Virus record (IMG/VR): IMGVR_UViG_3300007516_000095 | Location: 1 to 29,045 of that record | DNA length: 29,045 nucleotides | Reading direction: 5' to 3' (one strand) | Source: a virus | Shown here: piece after piece, positions 19,850 through 26,383 of the stretch | How the letters are laid out: every line of letters starts with the position of its first letter | Numbering within the stretch: the stretch's first letter is position 1 | Program-made: the position numbers and the translations under genes | The notes under the pieces: model-generated | The model's input: only the letters and a program-made list of their open reading frames with translations | Database searches by the model: none | Told to the model about the DNA's origin: nothing

Positions 19850-20293
19850 CTACGGCAAGACGTTAATTGTGATGATTGAGCCTGAGCCTGAGCTCGTTCT
19901 AGCGGGTGATTGTAGCCAGATATGGGCTCCACAAGCGTCGATATCTAATGGCACTAACACGTTAATTACACCACTATCTGCAATGGCTGGAGAAGAGCTG
20001 GTCCACACAACATTGGTGCCAGTGGCATCTTTTAAATAAAGCGTATAATGAGCTGTTATTGGGGCACCCGAATTTAGCGTAACATCCAACGCTACTGTTA
20101 CTGATTTTCGGCAGCATACTCCGAATGATACGCGACCACCAGTTCCTTCTAGCACGATAGAAGGGAATGGATGGTAGCTTCCAAAGGTCCCCCCGATTGA
20201 GAAGTCTTCGGCATCAGTCCAACCGGTTGGCGCAACAACGCATCGAGCGCCGTTGAATAGCTCAATAGGAGATATTAAGTGGGCGAATATCAT
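19850..20293 (-). CDS. Hypothetical virion-region protein, 147 residues
   Basis: The product is beta-rich (LDVTLNSGAPITAHYTLYL, SGVINVLVPLDID) with Gly- and Ser-rich loops and no signal, consistent with a small structural or decoration protein. No family is recognised. I take ATG 20291-20293 as start because it overlaps the previous gene's stop (ATGA). Thirty-seven bp separate it from the next gene. Confidence 0.55.
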   Translation of the reverse strand: MIFAHLISPIELFNGARCVVAPTGWTDAEDFSIGGTFGSYHPFPSIVLEGTGGRVSFGVCCRKSVTVALDVTLNSGAPITAHYTLYLKDATGTNVVWTSSSPAIADSGVINVLVPLDIDACGAHIWLQSPARTSSGSGSIITINVLP

Positions 20294-21534
20294 ACTAACG
20301 GGCTGACCCATTTAAAGATTTTAATACGCTCCGTAATCGGCGCGCCACCCGATGTTAGCGGCGGGAGGCAGATGTCTACTGTTATTGCTACAAACTCTCC
20401 CCACGATGACCACGGCGCTATTTCAAAGTTTGCAGTCTGGTAGATGTCCGTAACCACTGGTGGGCTGTTGGGCGGAATAGAAACTTTAAAGAGCTTGCGG
20501 ATTTCAAATTTCAATCTAGTGGGATCTTTCACTAGCGGCTTGGCAGCATCATATTCCGGATCAAGTGTGTCGTAGGGCCAGTAGTCGTTAACTACGTTTG
20601 CTGCCCCTTCCGACATAGCCAAAATACGCACGCCGTTGGTTGTGATCGCGCGGTTGGCCCCGCGATCTATCTGGCACACCGCAACTTGACCATCCGTAAT
20701 AAACAACTTATTAGGAACTGCTGCGTTTAGTGGTGTGCCGTCTAGCTTTGGCATGTGCATCGAAAGCGATGCCACAGCCGACGACGCTGTCGGCGCGGCA
20801 ATGTCGGGCTCCCAATGGGAAATAGCGTAGCCTGCGTTTATAGTAGCTTCCCAATTTCCGTTGGTCTCAGTGAAAGAGGAAGGCTGAAAAGGGTTAACAT
20901 CGCCACCGCCGCCCAAAGGCCAGTGGACATCAGTTGAAACAAACTGCTTTACTGGCGAATCTGTCGTGTTGCCCAACAGAATAGAGTAGCTGCCAGTAGC
21001 CGCTTCATATTTAGTAGCTGTGAGCGCGAGTTCGCAAGTGTCAGCAGTGACTACGCCATCGGCATCGGTCTTCCATTGTAAGAAGATGTCGCCAATACCA
21101 TTAAGAAAAACCATGCGCTCTTGCGATCCGTTGTCCAGCGCGCCAGCAAAGTTGGTTGGCGTGGTAGTTATTGGCAGGCCAGCAGCATCTAGCGAGATCA
21201 AGCAGCCGTAATTCACGAGCGTCTTTCCGTCAGCTTTCTGCAAAAAGAAAGGGAAATGCTTAATGACTTCGGCATCGCCCGCTATAGTAGGCTGCACGAA
21301 GCGCGATGGCATTGCGATGTAGCCACCGAAAAGGCCATCTGCTGTAGCAATCGAAGAGCCTCCGCCCAATGCCGCGCTTCTCTTTAACGCAGCGTCGTCG
21401 GCAGCGTCGTCGGCAGCATCGTTAACCGGCAGCTTGATTAAGCCTTCTTTTGCGCGCCTGTTGCTAGTGGCTGGCGTAATACTAGAGGTCCCACCATCTA
21501 AGCGGCCCTCTTTTGCGCGTCGGTTCTTGGCCAT
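20290..21534 (-). CDS. Hypothetical structural protein, 414 residues
   Basis: The protein begins with two copies of NRRAKEG, then a small Ala/Asp repeat (DAADDAADDAA), and continues as a beta-rich, Gly- and Thr-rich body (YIAMPSRFVQ, LGGGGDVNPFQPSSF, WEPDIAAPTASSAVASLSMH). No enzyme motif is visible. It belongs to the block of virion genes between capsid and lysis genes and may be a tail or spike-base component, but I cannot show this. It is coupled to both neighbours: its ATG overlaps the upstream stop by one base, and its stop overlaps the next start. Confidence 0.55.
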   Translation of the reverse strand: MAKNRRAKEGRLDGGTSSITPATSNRRAKEGLIKLPVNDAADDAADDAALKRSAALGGGSSIATADGLFGGYIAMPSRFVQPTIAGDAEVIKHFPFFLQKADGKTLVNYGCLISLDAAGLPITTTPTNFAGALDNGSQERMVFLNGIGDIFLQWKTDADGVVTADTCELALTATKYEAATGSYSILLGNTTDSPVKQFVSTDVHWPLGGGGDVNPFQPSSFTETNGNWEATINAGYAISHWEPDIAAPTASSAVASLSMHMPKLDGTPLNAAVPNKLFITDGQVAVCQIDRGANRAITTNGVRILAMSEGAANVVNDYWPYDTLDPEYDAAKPLVKDPTRLKFEIRKLFKVSIPPNSPPVVTDIYQTANFEIAPWSSWGEFVAITVDICLPPLTSGGAPITERIKIFKWVSPLV

Positions 21535-22829
21535 TAGATTGCGGGCGGGCTAACAGTAGTTGTTTGCAGGATAAAACCGCCTCTTGCTGGCCGGATCTCT
21601 GAAGCAGCCACATGAGATATCCACGATTGCTCAGCAGTAGCTGCAAAGGTTCTCTCAGAGCCAGTAGCAAACTGGTAAGTCGGGTCGTTCGTGCCTACAT
21701 TCGCGGTCAATTTGATCTCAGCGTGTAAGCAAGCAGGGATGTTTAAGCTGAAAAAGGGACAAGAGTAAGAGATGCCAGTGGCTTTAAGGCGAAATGGTAT
21801 GACGTTTCCAAATGTGGACTGCGACCATGAGGTAGATACTGTGGCCGCAGTTGGCCCAGAATACTCTTCGGGCTTGAACTCGTAAGATGGTGCGACGAAG
21901 ATTTGCGAATTGTGCTTAGTCCAGCTGGCTAAGTGGAAGTTAAGCAATACGGGCGGCCACGAGTAGTTGATCGTAGTGGGATAAGTGGGCATGCTAAGCG
22001 AGCCAAAATTAGAGCCGATGCCAGCGGTGTAAAGGCCAGCGACCACTTGCTTTGTGGTGATCGCAAACCAATTAGAAGTAAGCTGCGTGCCCTCTTTAAC
22101 GTGCGCGTAGCCAACGGTCTGAGTAGTAATCGGAGAGCCAGTCGAGCTAAGCACTGCAATTTGCCAGTGGGCATTTGCCGGATCATTGAACAGCAGCTCC
22201 ACAGCGGTAAGTGTGGTTAAGCCACTTTTTTCAGTGTATGCGCTAATCTCTTCGCCCCTGTAGTGCAGCGTTGTTACTTCTTTCAAGAGGCGCTGTGACA
22301 GTTCGTCGAAAGAAAGCGAAGTGCTCTTTGTCTTCTTGACGTAAGTTCTCAGCTCAAGAATGTAAAGTCCGTCGATGATAGGATCGCCGGTCTGCCGCTG
22401 TTGTCGTTCTGCTAAGACATACGGCGTGTTTGTGAACTTGCCAACGGGAACGTCGGCCATCAGCGCACCCATTAGCACTGAGTCCGGCACGAACTCCGAA
22501 CGGCGGGTGATGTAGTTGCGCGACACTGAATCGAACTTAGTGCCGCCGATGTCGGCTTGTGCGTAGTTCCAGTTGTCGTCGTCTTGATTGAGCTGGTCTG
22601 CTGCGTAATAGTAGCGGTAAAACAGATTCTGGTCGTCTGCTGCTGCGACATGCACTAAGCGGTGCAGCGGCCACTTGATGTTATCAGGGTGAGAAGTGCC
22701 GTATGCAGCTACTGCGGTGCCGCTGCCAGCGAGCTGCTCTGAGTCCACAGTTTCGTAGAAAATAAAATCGCCTACAGTGGGAACCGGAAACGTGATATTC
22801 CTTTGTCTCTGTGGTGCAGGATTAGGCAT
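21534..22829 (-). CDS. Hypothetical structural protein, 431 residues
   Basis: A long beta-rich protein (ITFPVPTVGDFIFYETV, WPPVLLNFHLASWTKHN, FGNVIPFRLKATGISYSCPF), poor in charged patches, with no signal or enzyme motif. Its size and location after the acidic repeat gene suggest a virion or tail component. I do not recognise the family. The upstream gene's stop is 9 bp before this ATG; downstream its TAA shares a base with the next ATG. Confidence 0.55.
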   Translation of the reverse strand: MPNPAPQRQRNITFPVPTVGDFIFYETVDSEQLAGSGTAVAAYGTSHPDNIKWPLHRLVHVAAADDQNLFYRYYYAADQLNQDDDNWNYAQADIGGTKFDSVSRNYITRRSEFVPDSVLMGALMADVPVGKFTNTPYVLAERQQRQTGDPIIDGLYILELRTYVKKTKSTSLSFDELSQRLLKEVTTLHYRGEEISAYTEKSGLTTLTAVELLFNDPANAHWQIAVLSSTGSPITTQTVGYAHVKEGTQLTSNWFAITTKQVVAGLYTAGIGSNFGSLSMPTYPTTINYSWPPVLLNFHLASWTKHNSQIFVAPSYEFKPEEYSGPTAATVSTSWSQSTFGNVIPFRLKATGISYSCPFFSLNIPACLHAEIKLTANVGTNDPTYQFATGSERTFAATAEQSWISHVAASEIRPARGGFILQTTTVSPPAI

Positions 22830-22838
22830 AGCCGCCGG

Positions 22839-23330
22839 TTAAACGTATTTAAATTTACGGTAGACTTTAAGCGCGAACTGGTTTGGCGTAGTGTTTTCTA
22901 GCTCGCCAGCGTCGATAAGCTCTTGAATCTCTGCGAGCCTCTTCTTGTCGGTGCTTGATTCGGGATCGAACTCGCTGCCGTGGACAGTGCTGAACAAGTC
23001 TTCGGCTGCTGCGGCTGCTGCGGCTGGCTCTTCGGCTGCGGCTGCTGGCTCTTCGGCTGGATCTTCGGCTGCTGCTGGCTCTTCGGCTGGCTCTTCGGCT
23101 GCTGCTGGCTCTTCGGCTGGCTCTTCGGCTGGCTCTTCGGCTGCCACTACTTCGTTGCTGGCACTTAGTCCGGCTTCGATTGTTTCTTCAAAAGATTTTT
23201 CGTGCTCGTCTTCGTTGTCCGGTGTTGCTTCCATCATTAGCTTGTGTAGGACGTCCGGCGTCTGGGCCAGCCGAGAAAACTTCGCCATGAAGTCTTCATC
23301 GTCTAGTAGGCTGGAGTCGTTGTCTTGCAT
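22839..23330 (-). CDS. Acidic Ala/Glu/Pro repeat protein, 163 residues
   Basis: A soluble, very acidic protein. After a helical head (DDEDFMAKFSRLAQTPD) comes a low-complexity block of AEEPAEEPAAA-type units (about residues 65-112), then a short structured tail (TDKKRLAEIQELIDAGEL and NQFALKVYRKFKYV). Repeat DNA at 22999-23145 is built from CTTCGGCTG units. Such acidic, repeat-rich proteins next to capsid genes can be scaffold- or internal-head-like, but I cannot assign a function. The gene lies just after the capsid terminator and may use a promoter at 23337-23365. Confidence 0.6.
   Translation of the reverse strand: MQDNDSSLLDDEDFMAKFSRLAQTPDVLHKLMMEATPDNEDEHEKSFEETIEAGLSASNEVVAAEEPAEEPAEEPAAAEEPAEEPAAAEDPAEEPAAAAEEPAAAAAAAEDLFSTVHGSEFDPESSTDKKRLAEIQELIDAGELENTTPNQFALKVYRKFKYV
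22999..23145. repeat. GGCTCTTCGGCTG-type microsatellite-like repeat
   Basis: Plus-strand units of GGCTCTTC, GGCTGCTG and CTTCGGCTG alternate across this tract and encode the AEEP/AAA units of the minus-strand protein. Units of 9 to 12 bases vary in number and order, so length polymorphism by slippage is likely. It also creates a Cys/Gly-rich plus-strand open frame that I reject as coding. Confidence 0.85.
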
Positions 23331-23336
23331 GGCAGA

Positions 23337-23365
23337 AGACTAATGCTGTGTGCTAGCGAAGTCAA
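23337..23365 (-). promoter_or_regulatory. Possible promoter for the acidic repeat gene and downstream structural operon
   Basis: On the minus strand TTGACT (complement of 23360-23365) and TAGTCT (complement of 23337-23342) are separated by 17 bp. The -35 is close to consensus, the -10 is weak. The predicted start is at or next to the ATG at 23328-23330. It would explain expression after the capsid terminator. Confidence 0.35.
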
Positions 23366-23370
23366 GCGCG

Positions 23371-23412
23371 CAAAAAGAAACGGCCAGCTTGCTCGTTAAA
23401 GCAGCTGGCCGT
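23371..23412 (-). terminator. Intrinsic terminator after the major capsid gene
   Basis: CGGCCAGCT (23381-23389) pairs with AGCTGGCCG (23403-23411), with an extra A-T pair at the base. On the minus strand the hairpin is followed by TTTCTTTTTG. It lies 20 bp after the capsid stop and would end the high-level capsid transcript. Confidence 0.82.
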
Positions 23413-23431
23413 AGTGTGCTATCGGTTAAGC

Positions 23432-24736
23432 TTACGCAGTAGTTGCCGCATAAGCAGGCGAATCGCGCTTGAAGAGAATCACGAACCCGAAGTCAGTCTT
23501 GATTGGCTTAGTGGCGCTGGACAGAATGCCCCTGAAGAAACCAACAGTTCCGTCTGGATTAGTTGCTTCGTTCAAGATGTTAGACCACTTGAAGTCGCCA
23601 CGATAGCTTACTGGATTGAACACAACCCCATTAGATCCACTAAGAGGATTAGGGATCTGGGATTCGCAAACGTCCGGATGGATAATGAATGCGGCTTCAA
23701 TCGGCGCAGACTCATAATCAACATTGTCGCTAGTGACACCAGAATTAACTTTGTAAGGCTGAATTCTGGTCAATACTGTGGTGCTACCCGTACCAGCAAC
23801 AGTGAACCGTGGAGCAAGATCGTCGATCATGTGGTAGAAACCCCTGAAGGCTTTCTCAACGCCCAATGGGGCAATGAGTTCACTGACTCTCGAGTTGTTG
23901 TAACGGATGTCATCGCGTTGACCGGCTTCGGACGTGAGCTTGTAGCTCATCTCAGAAGAGCCGCAGATCGCAAACACTGGTCGGCCATTCTCGCGGCCAT
24001 AAGCGTTAGTGCCTGCTCCCTTACGAATAAGGTTGTAGTAGCACTTGTCGAGCACAGCGTTGGAGATGTTGGCAGTAGGTGCGGTATAGCCCAATGCGCC
24101 GAGACAGCCACTGCCAATTCCAGTTAGAAGTTTGCCCTCAAAGCCAGTTTGGATTGCAGTGCCGGCGATAACACAGCCGACATAAGTATCCGCCACAAGC
24201 GAGTATTCGTCGCGATAACGGTTTTCCCACGTGTTGCGGGTTGACTCAGTCATCGAAGTCATGATGGCTTTAAGCTGGTCTTGGCGATGAGCGGCAAAAC
24301 GAAGGTCTTCCAGACTGATGCGCGGAGACTCAATGAATGCAGTTAGCAGCTTGTAAGACTTAAGCTTCTTGCTGAACTGAATGTATGAGCGTTTGCCAGC
24401 TACGCTGGAACCACTAACGCTGTCAAGCGAATCCTTAAGTGCTTGGTCGCTTAGCGACGTGTTAAAGTTGTTAGCCGATGCGTTGGCGGTGCCAACGTCG
24501 GTCCAATTAACACCAATAGTATGGCCTGCTGTATCAGTAGTAGGTAGCGCTCGGTCGTAGACTAGCGTGGATTGCTGGTAGCCCATGCCATCGGCAAAAG
24601 CAGTTTGCTTGATCATATCAAGCCACGGCGAAACGTGAAGCGTGCGGGAGTAGATGTCCCCACCAATGCGGTTGGCTTCTTCGGTTAGAAGGGTGTTGAT
24701 GGCAGTAGTGCCGGTTTGTAGACTAAAAGTAGACAT
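23432..24736 (-). CDS. Major capsid protein
   Basis: The product is a 434-residue soluble protein with a mixed alpha/beta composition, an N-terminal arm (MSTFSLQTGTTAINTLLTEE), a long helix (RFAAHRQDQLKAIMTSMTES), and the pattern HVSPWLDMIKQTAF early on and FKWSNILNEAT near the end. This fits HK97-fold capsid proteins of podo-like phages by length, order and context. The gene follows the portal and scaffold-like genes, has its own predicted promoter and leader, and is followed by a strong terminator, as expected for the most abundant virion protein. Sequence motifs alone would not prove it. Confidence 0.8.
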   Translation of the reverse strand: MSTFSLQTGTTAINTLLTEEANRIGGDIYSRTLHVSPWLDMIKQTAFADGMGYQQSTLVYDRALPTTDTAGHTIGVNWTDVGTANASANNFNTSLSDQALKDSLDSVSGSSVAGKRSYIQFSKKLKSYKLLTAFIESPRISLEDLRFAAHRQDQLKAIMTSMTESTRNTWENRYRDEYSLVADTYVGCVIAGTAIQTGFEGKLLTGIGSGCLGALGYTAPTANISNAVLDKCYYNLIRKGAGTNAYGRENGRPVFAICGSSEMSYKLTSEAGQRDDIRYNNSRVSELIAPLGVEKAFRGFYHMIDDLAPRFTVAGTGSTTVLTRIQPYKVNSGVTSDNVDYESAPIEAAFIIHPDVCESQIPNPLSGSNGVVFNPVSYRGDFKWSNILNEATNPDGTVGFFRGILSSATKPIKTDFGFVILFKRDSPAYAATTA

Positions 24737-24918
24737 AGTTTAAAAAAGTAAGGGTTGGTATTGCGGGTTTTAAGGGCGATACGGGTTCTAGAACTGATTT
24801 AAATGGTCAGAGCAACCAGCCGGATCTATGTGAGTAAATGGAACAAAGCCCATACAGACTTGACCTGTAGAACTATTTAATGGCTAGAGCAACCGGTCAA
24901 AACTGTTGTATGGGCTAA
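24737..24918 (-). promoter_or_regulatory. Structured leader of the capsid gene with two direct repeats
   Basis: This region has no gene. On the plus strand 24847-24865 and 24895-24916 form a long hairpin (AGCCCATAC with GTATGGGCT, and TTGACC with GGTCAA). Within and beside it, 24789-24817 and 24868-24894 are near-identical direct repeats (TAGAACT, ATTTAA, AGAGCAACC with two single-base gaps). GTTCTAGAAC at 24785-24794 is a perfect palindrome. The predicted transcription start falls at the hairpin's 5' edge, so the capsid mRNA could begin base-paired. Possible roles: mRNA stabiliser, attenuator or tandem binding sites. Confidence 0.65.
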
Positions 24919-24947
24919 GTAATATACTACAATTTGAATTATGTCAA
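24919..24947 (-). promoter_or_regulatory. Sigma70-type promoter for the major capsid gene
   Basis: On the minus strand a perfect -35 TTGACA (complement of 24942-24947) and a -10 TATTAC (complement of 24919-24924) are 17 bp apart. TATATT overlapping it is an alternative -10. The start would be near 24912, giving a leader of about 175 bases before the capsid ATG (24736). Confidence 0.62.
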
Positions 24948-24956
24948 GCAGCTACT

Positions 24957-26099
24957 TTAGCGGCCCGCAAATGCGGACTCAATAGCTTCGCCAAATGATA
25001 GGCCCTCTCTTGCAGTAGCGGTGCGAGCAGCAGTAGAATCATGGCCGCCGGCTTTGGGCTCTGCATCTTCGTAAGCAGCGAGCCGCTCAGTAAGCGCTTC
25101 TGCTTCTTTGCGCATAGCCGCATATTCTTTCACAATAGCTGGAAGAATCTTAGCTGATACGGCATTGAATGCGTAGTCAACGGGATGAATAACTGCTGGA
25201 TCAGAGTTCGCAGCTGCTTCTTGAATTGCTTGTAGGTCGAGTCCATCGATTGTTTTGATAAAGGGCAGCTTCTGTTGCACACGCTCAATGACGTTTCGGG
25301 TCACGTTCGCACGAGTGGCCGCTCTTTCGGCAGCATCGGCTTGTGTTTTCTTCTCCTCAGAGAGCTTAGCTTCAGCTAAAGCTTCGTCTGCGTTTTCATA
25401 AAGTGATTTGCGGCGCTCTACAATAGGCGTAAGGTCTTCCATTAGGCGGAAGACTTTGGCTTTGTCTCTGTCAGAAGCATTTGGCAGCAACTCATTGAGC
25501 TGTTCCTCTTGCGCATCTGCGTCGCTGAGCGAAAGAATCTCCGTAAGCGCGTCTTTGTCGACGTCGTATTTGTCCGCGATTGCGTCTGCTTGCGCGATCA
25601 GCGCAGCAAGTGGCTTCGAAACGGCTTCTTTATAAGCATCAGTGGTCTCCAACGACGTAAACATCTGCTTCTTTTCATACTCTGCAACACGTGTGCGTAG
25701 CGATTCTGAGTCGTTGCTCTCCGCTTTGCCAGTAAGCTCTTCGATCTTAGCATCATATTCTAGCTGCTTCTGGCGCAATGACTCAAGTTCGCCGGAGCTG
25801 GACTTGAGTTCGGCTTTGAGCTTCTGGAAACGGGCGGCTGCTTTTGGCGTCCAGTCGTCGCCGATGTCGTCAGTTAGGTCTTCAATCGGATCGGCGTCTG
25901 CTGCTGCTGCTTCTGGTTCTGCTGCTGCTGCCGCTGCTTCTGGTTCCGCTGCTGCTTCTGGTGCTACTGCTGCTGCTGCTGCTGCTGCTGGCGCGTCGAG
26001 ACTAGCGAAGGCTTGGTCTAGCGCTGACTCGAAGGACAGGTTGTCGTCGAGCGAGAGATCAGGAATTACATCTGCGGGTTGTTCTGTATGTGGGTCCAT
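24957..26099 (-). CDS. Scaffold-like acidic coiled-coil protein, 380 residues
   Basis: An acidic N-terminus is followed by a low-complexity Ala/Glu/Pro block at about residues 36-70. The body is mostly helix and coiled coil (RFQKLKAELKSSSGELESLR, ELTGKAESNDSESLRTRV, AEAKLSEEKKTQADAAERAA). Position directly upstream of the capsid gene and this composition fit a scaffolding protein, which organises capsid subunits and leaves or is cleaved during assembly. I see no protease motif fused to it. Its promoter is not visible; it is separated from the capsid gene by 220 bp holding the capsid promoter and leader, and its first 34 bp overlap the end of the preceding gene. Confidence 0.75.
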   Translation of the reverse strand: MDPHTEQPADVIPDLSLDDNLSFESALDQAFASLDAPAAAAAAAVAPEAAAEPEAAAAAAEPEAAAADADPIEDLTDDIGDDWTPKAAARFQKLKAELKSSSGELESLRQKQLEYDAKIEELTGKAESNDSESLRTRVAEYEKKQMFTSLETTDAYKEAVSKPLAALIAQADAIADKYDVDKDALTEILSLSDADAQEEQLNELLPNASDRDKAKVFRLMEDLTPIVERRKSLYENADEALAEAKLSEEKKTQADAAERAATRANVTRNVIERVQQKLPFIKTIDGLDLQAIQEAAANSDPAVIHPVDYAFNAVSAKILPAIVKEYAAMRKEAEALTERLAAYEDAEPKAGGHDSTAARTATAREGLSFGEAIESAFAGR

Positions 26100-26377
26100 T
26101 CGTTTAGATTAGCTTGTGTTTTTGTATCGGTAAGTTTCGTCAATCTTTCAATGTCTCTAAAAGCGTCGTAGTAGCCAGCAAGCCAGTTGGCCCTGTTTAC
26201 TGTAAGCTTGTCTGCTTGCATGATGGTTTCGCCGGTCAACAGCGAAGTTTCTTTGAGCGTTGCAATAGCCACGCGATAAGTTTCCGAAGAAACAATCTCT
26301 CGCAGCTCGTCGATGGCTGTAAGGTCTTTTTGCCAGCGCGCAAGCGGAACCGGCAAAGTCGGTCTTTTGTTAAACAT
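26066..26377 (-). CDS. Hypothetical protein between portal and scaffold, 103 residues
   Basis: A soluble helical protein (LARWQKDLTAIDELREIV, TYRVAIATLKETSLLTGE, YYDAFRDIERLTKLTD). No family is recognised. It lies 6 bp downstream of the portal gene's stop and overlaps the scaffold-like gene by 34 bp. A role in head assembly is only inferred from context. A different minus-strand frame reading to 26436 is open across its start but is a shadow. Confidence 0.6.
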   Translation of the reverse strand: MFNKRPTLPVPLARWQKDLTAIDELREIVSSETYRVAIATLKETSLLTGETIMQADKLTVNRANWLAGYYDAFRDIERLTKLTDTKTQANLNEWTHIQNNPQM

Positions 26378-26383
26378 AAATCA

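Noticed and set aside
19813-19932. Longer N-terminus for the 312-residue virion protein
   Set aside because: It would overlap the end of the preceding gene by 83 bp and adds a Gln/Ala-rich stretch unlike the rest.
22945-23343. Plus-strand Ser/Ala-rich and Cys/Gly-rich open frames opposite the acidic repeat gene
   Set aside because: They are antisense reflections of the GGCTCTTC repeat; the minus-strand frame has a structured head and tail and fits the operon.
25642-26112. Plus-strand open frame opposite the scaffold-like gene
   Set aside because: Ser/Ala-rich antisense shadow of an Ala/Glu-rich coding sequence, against the direction of the late operon.
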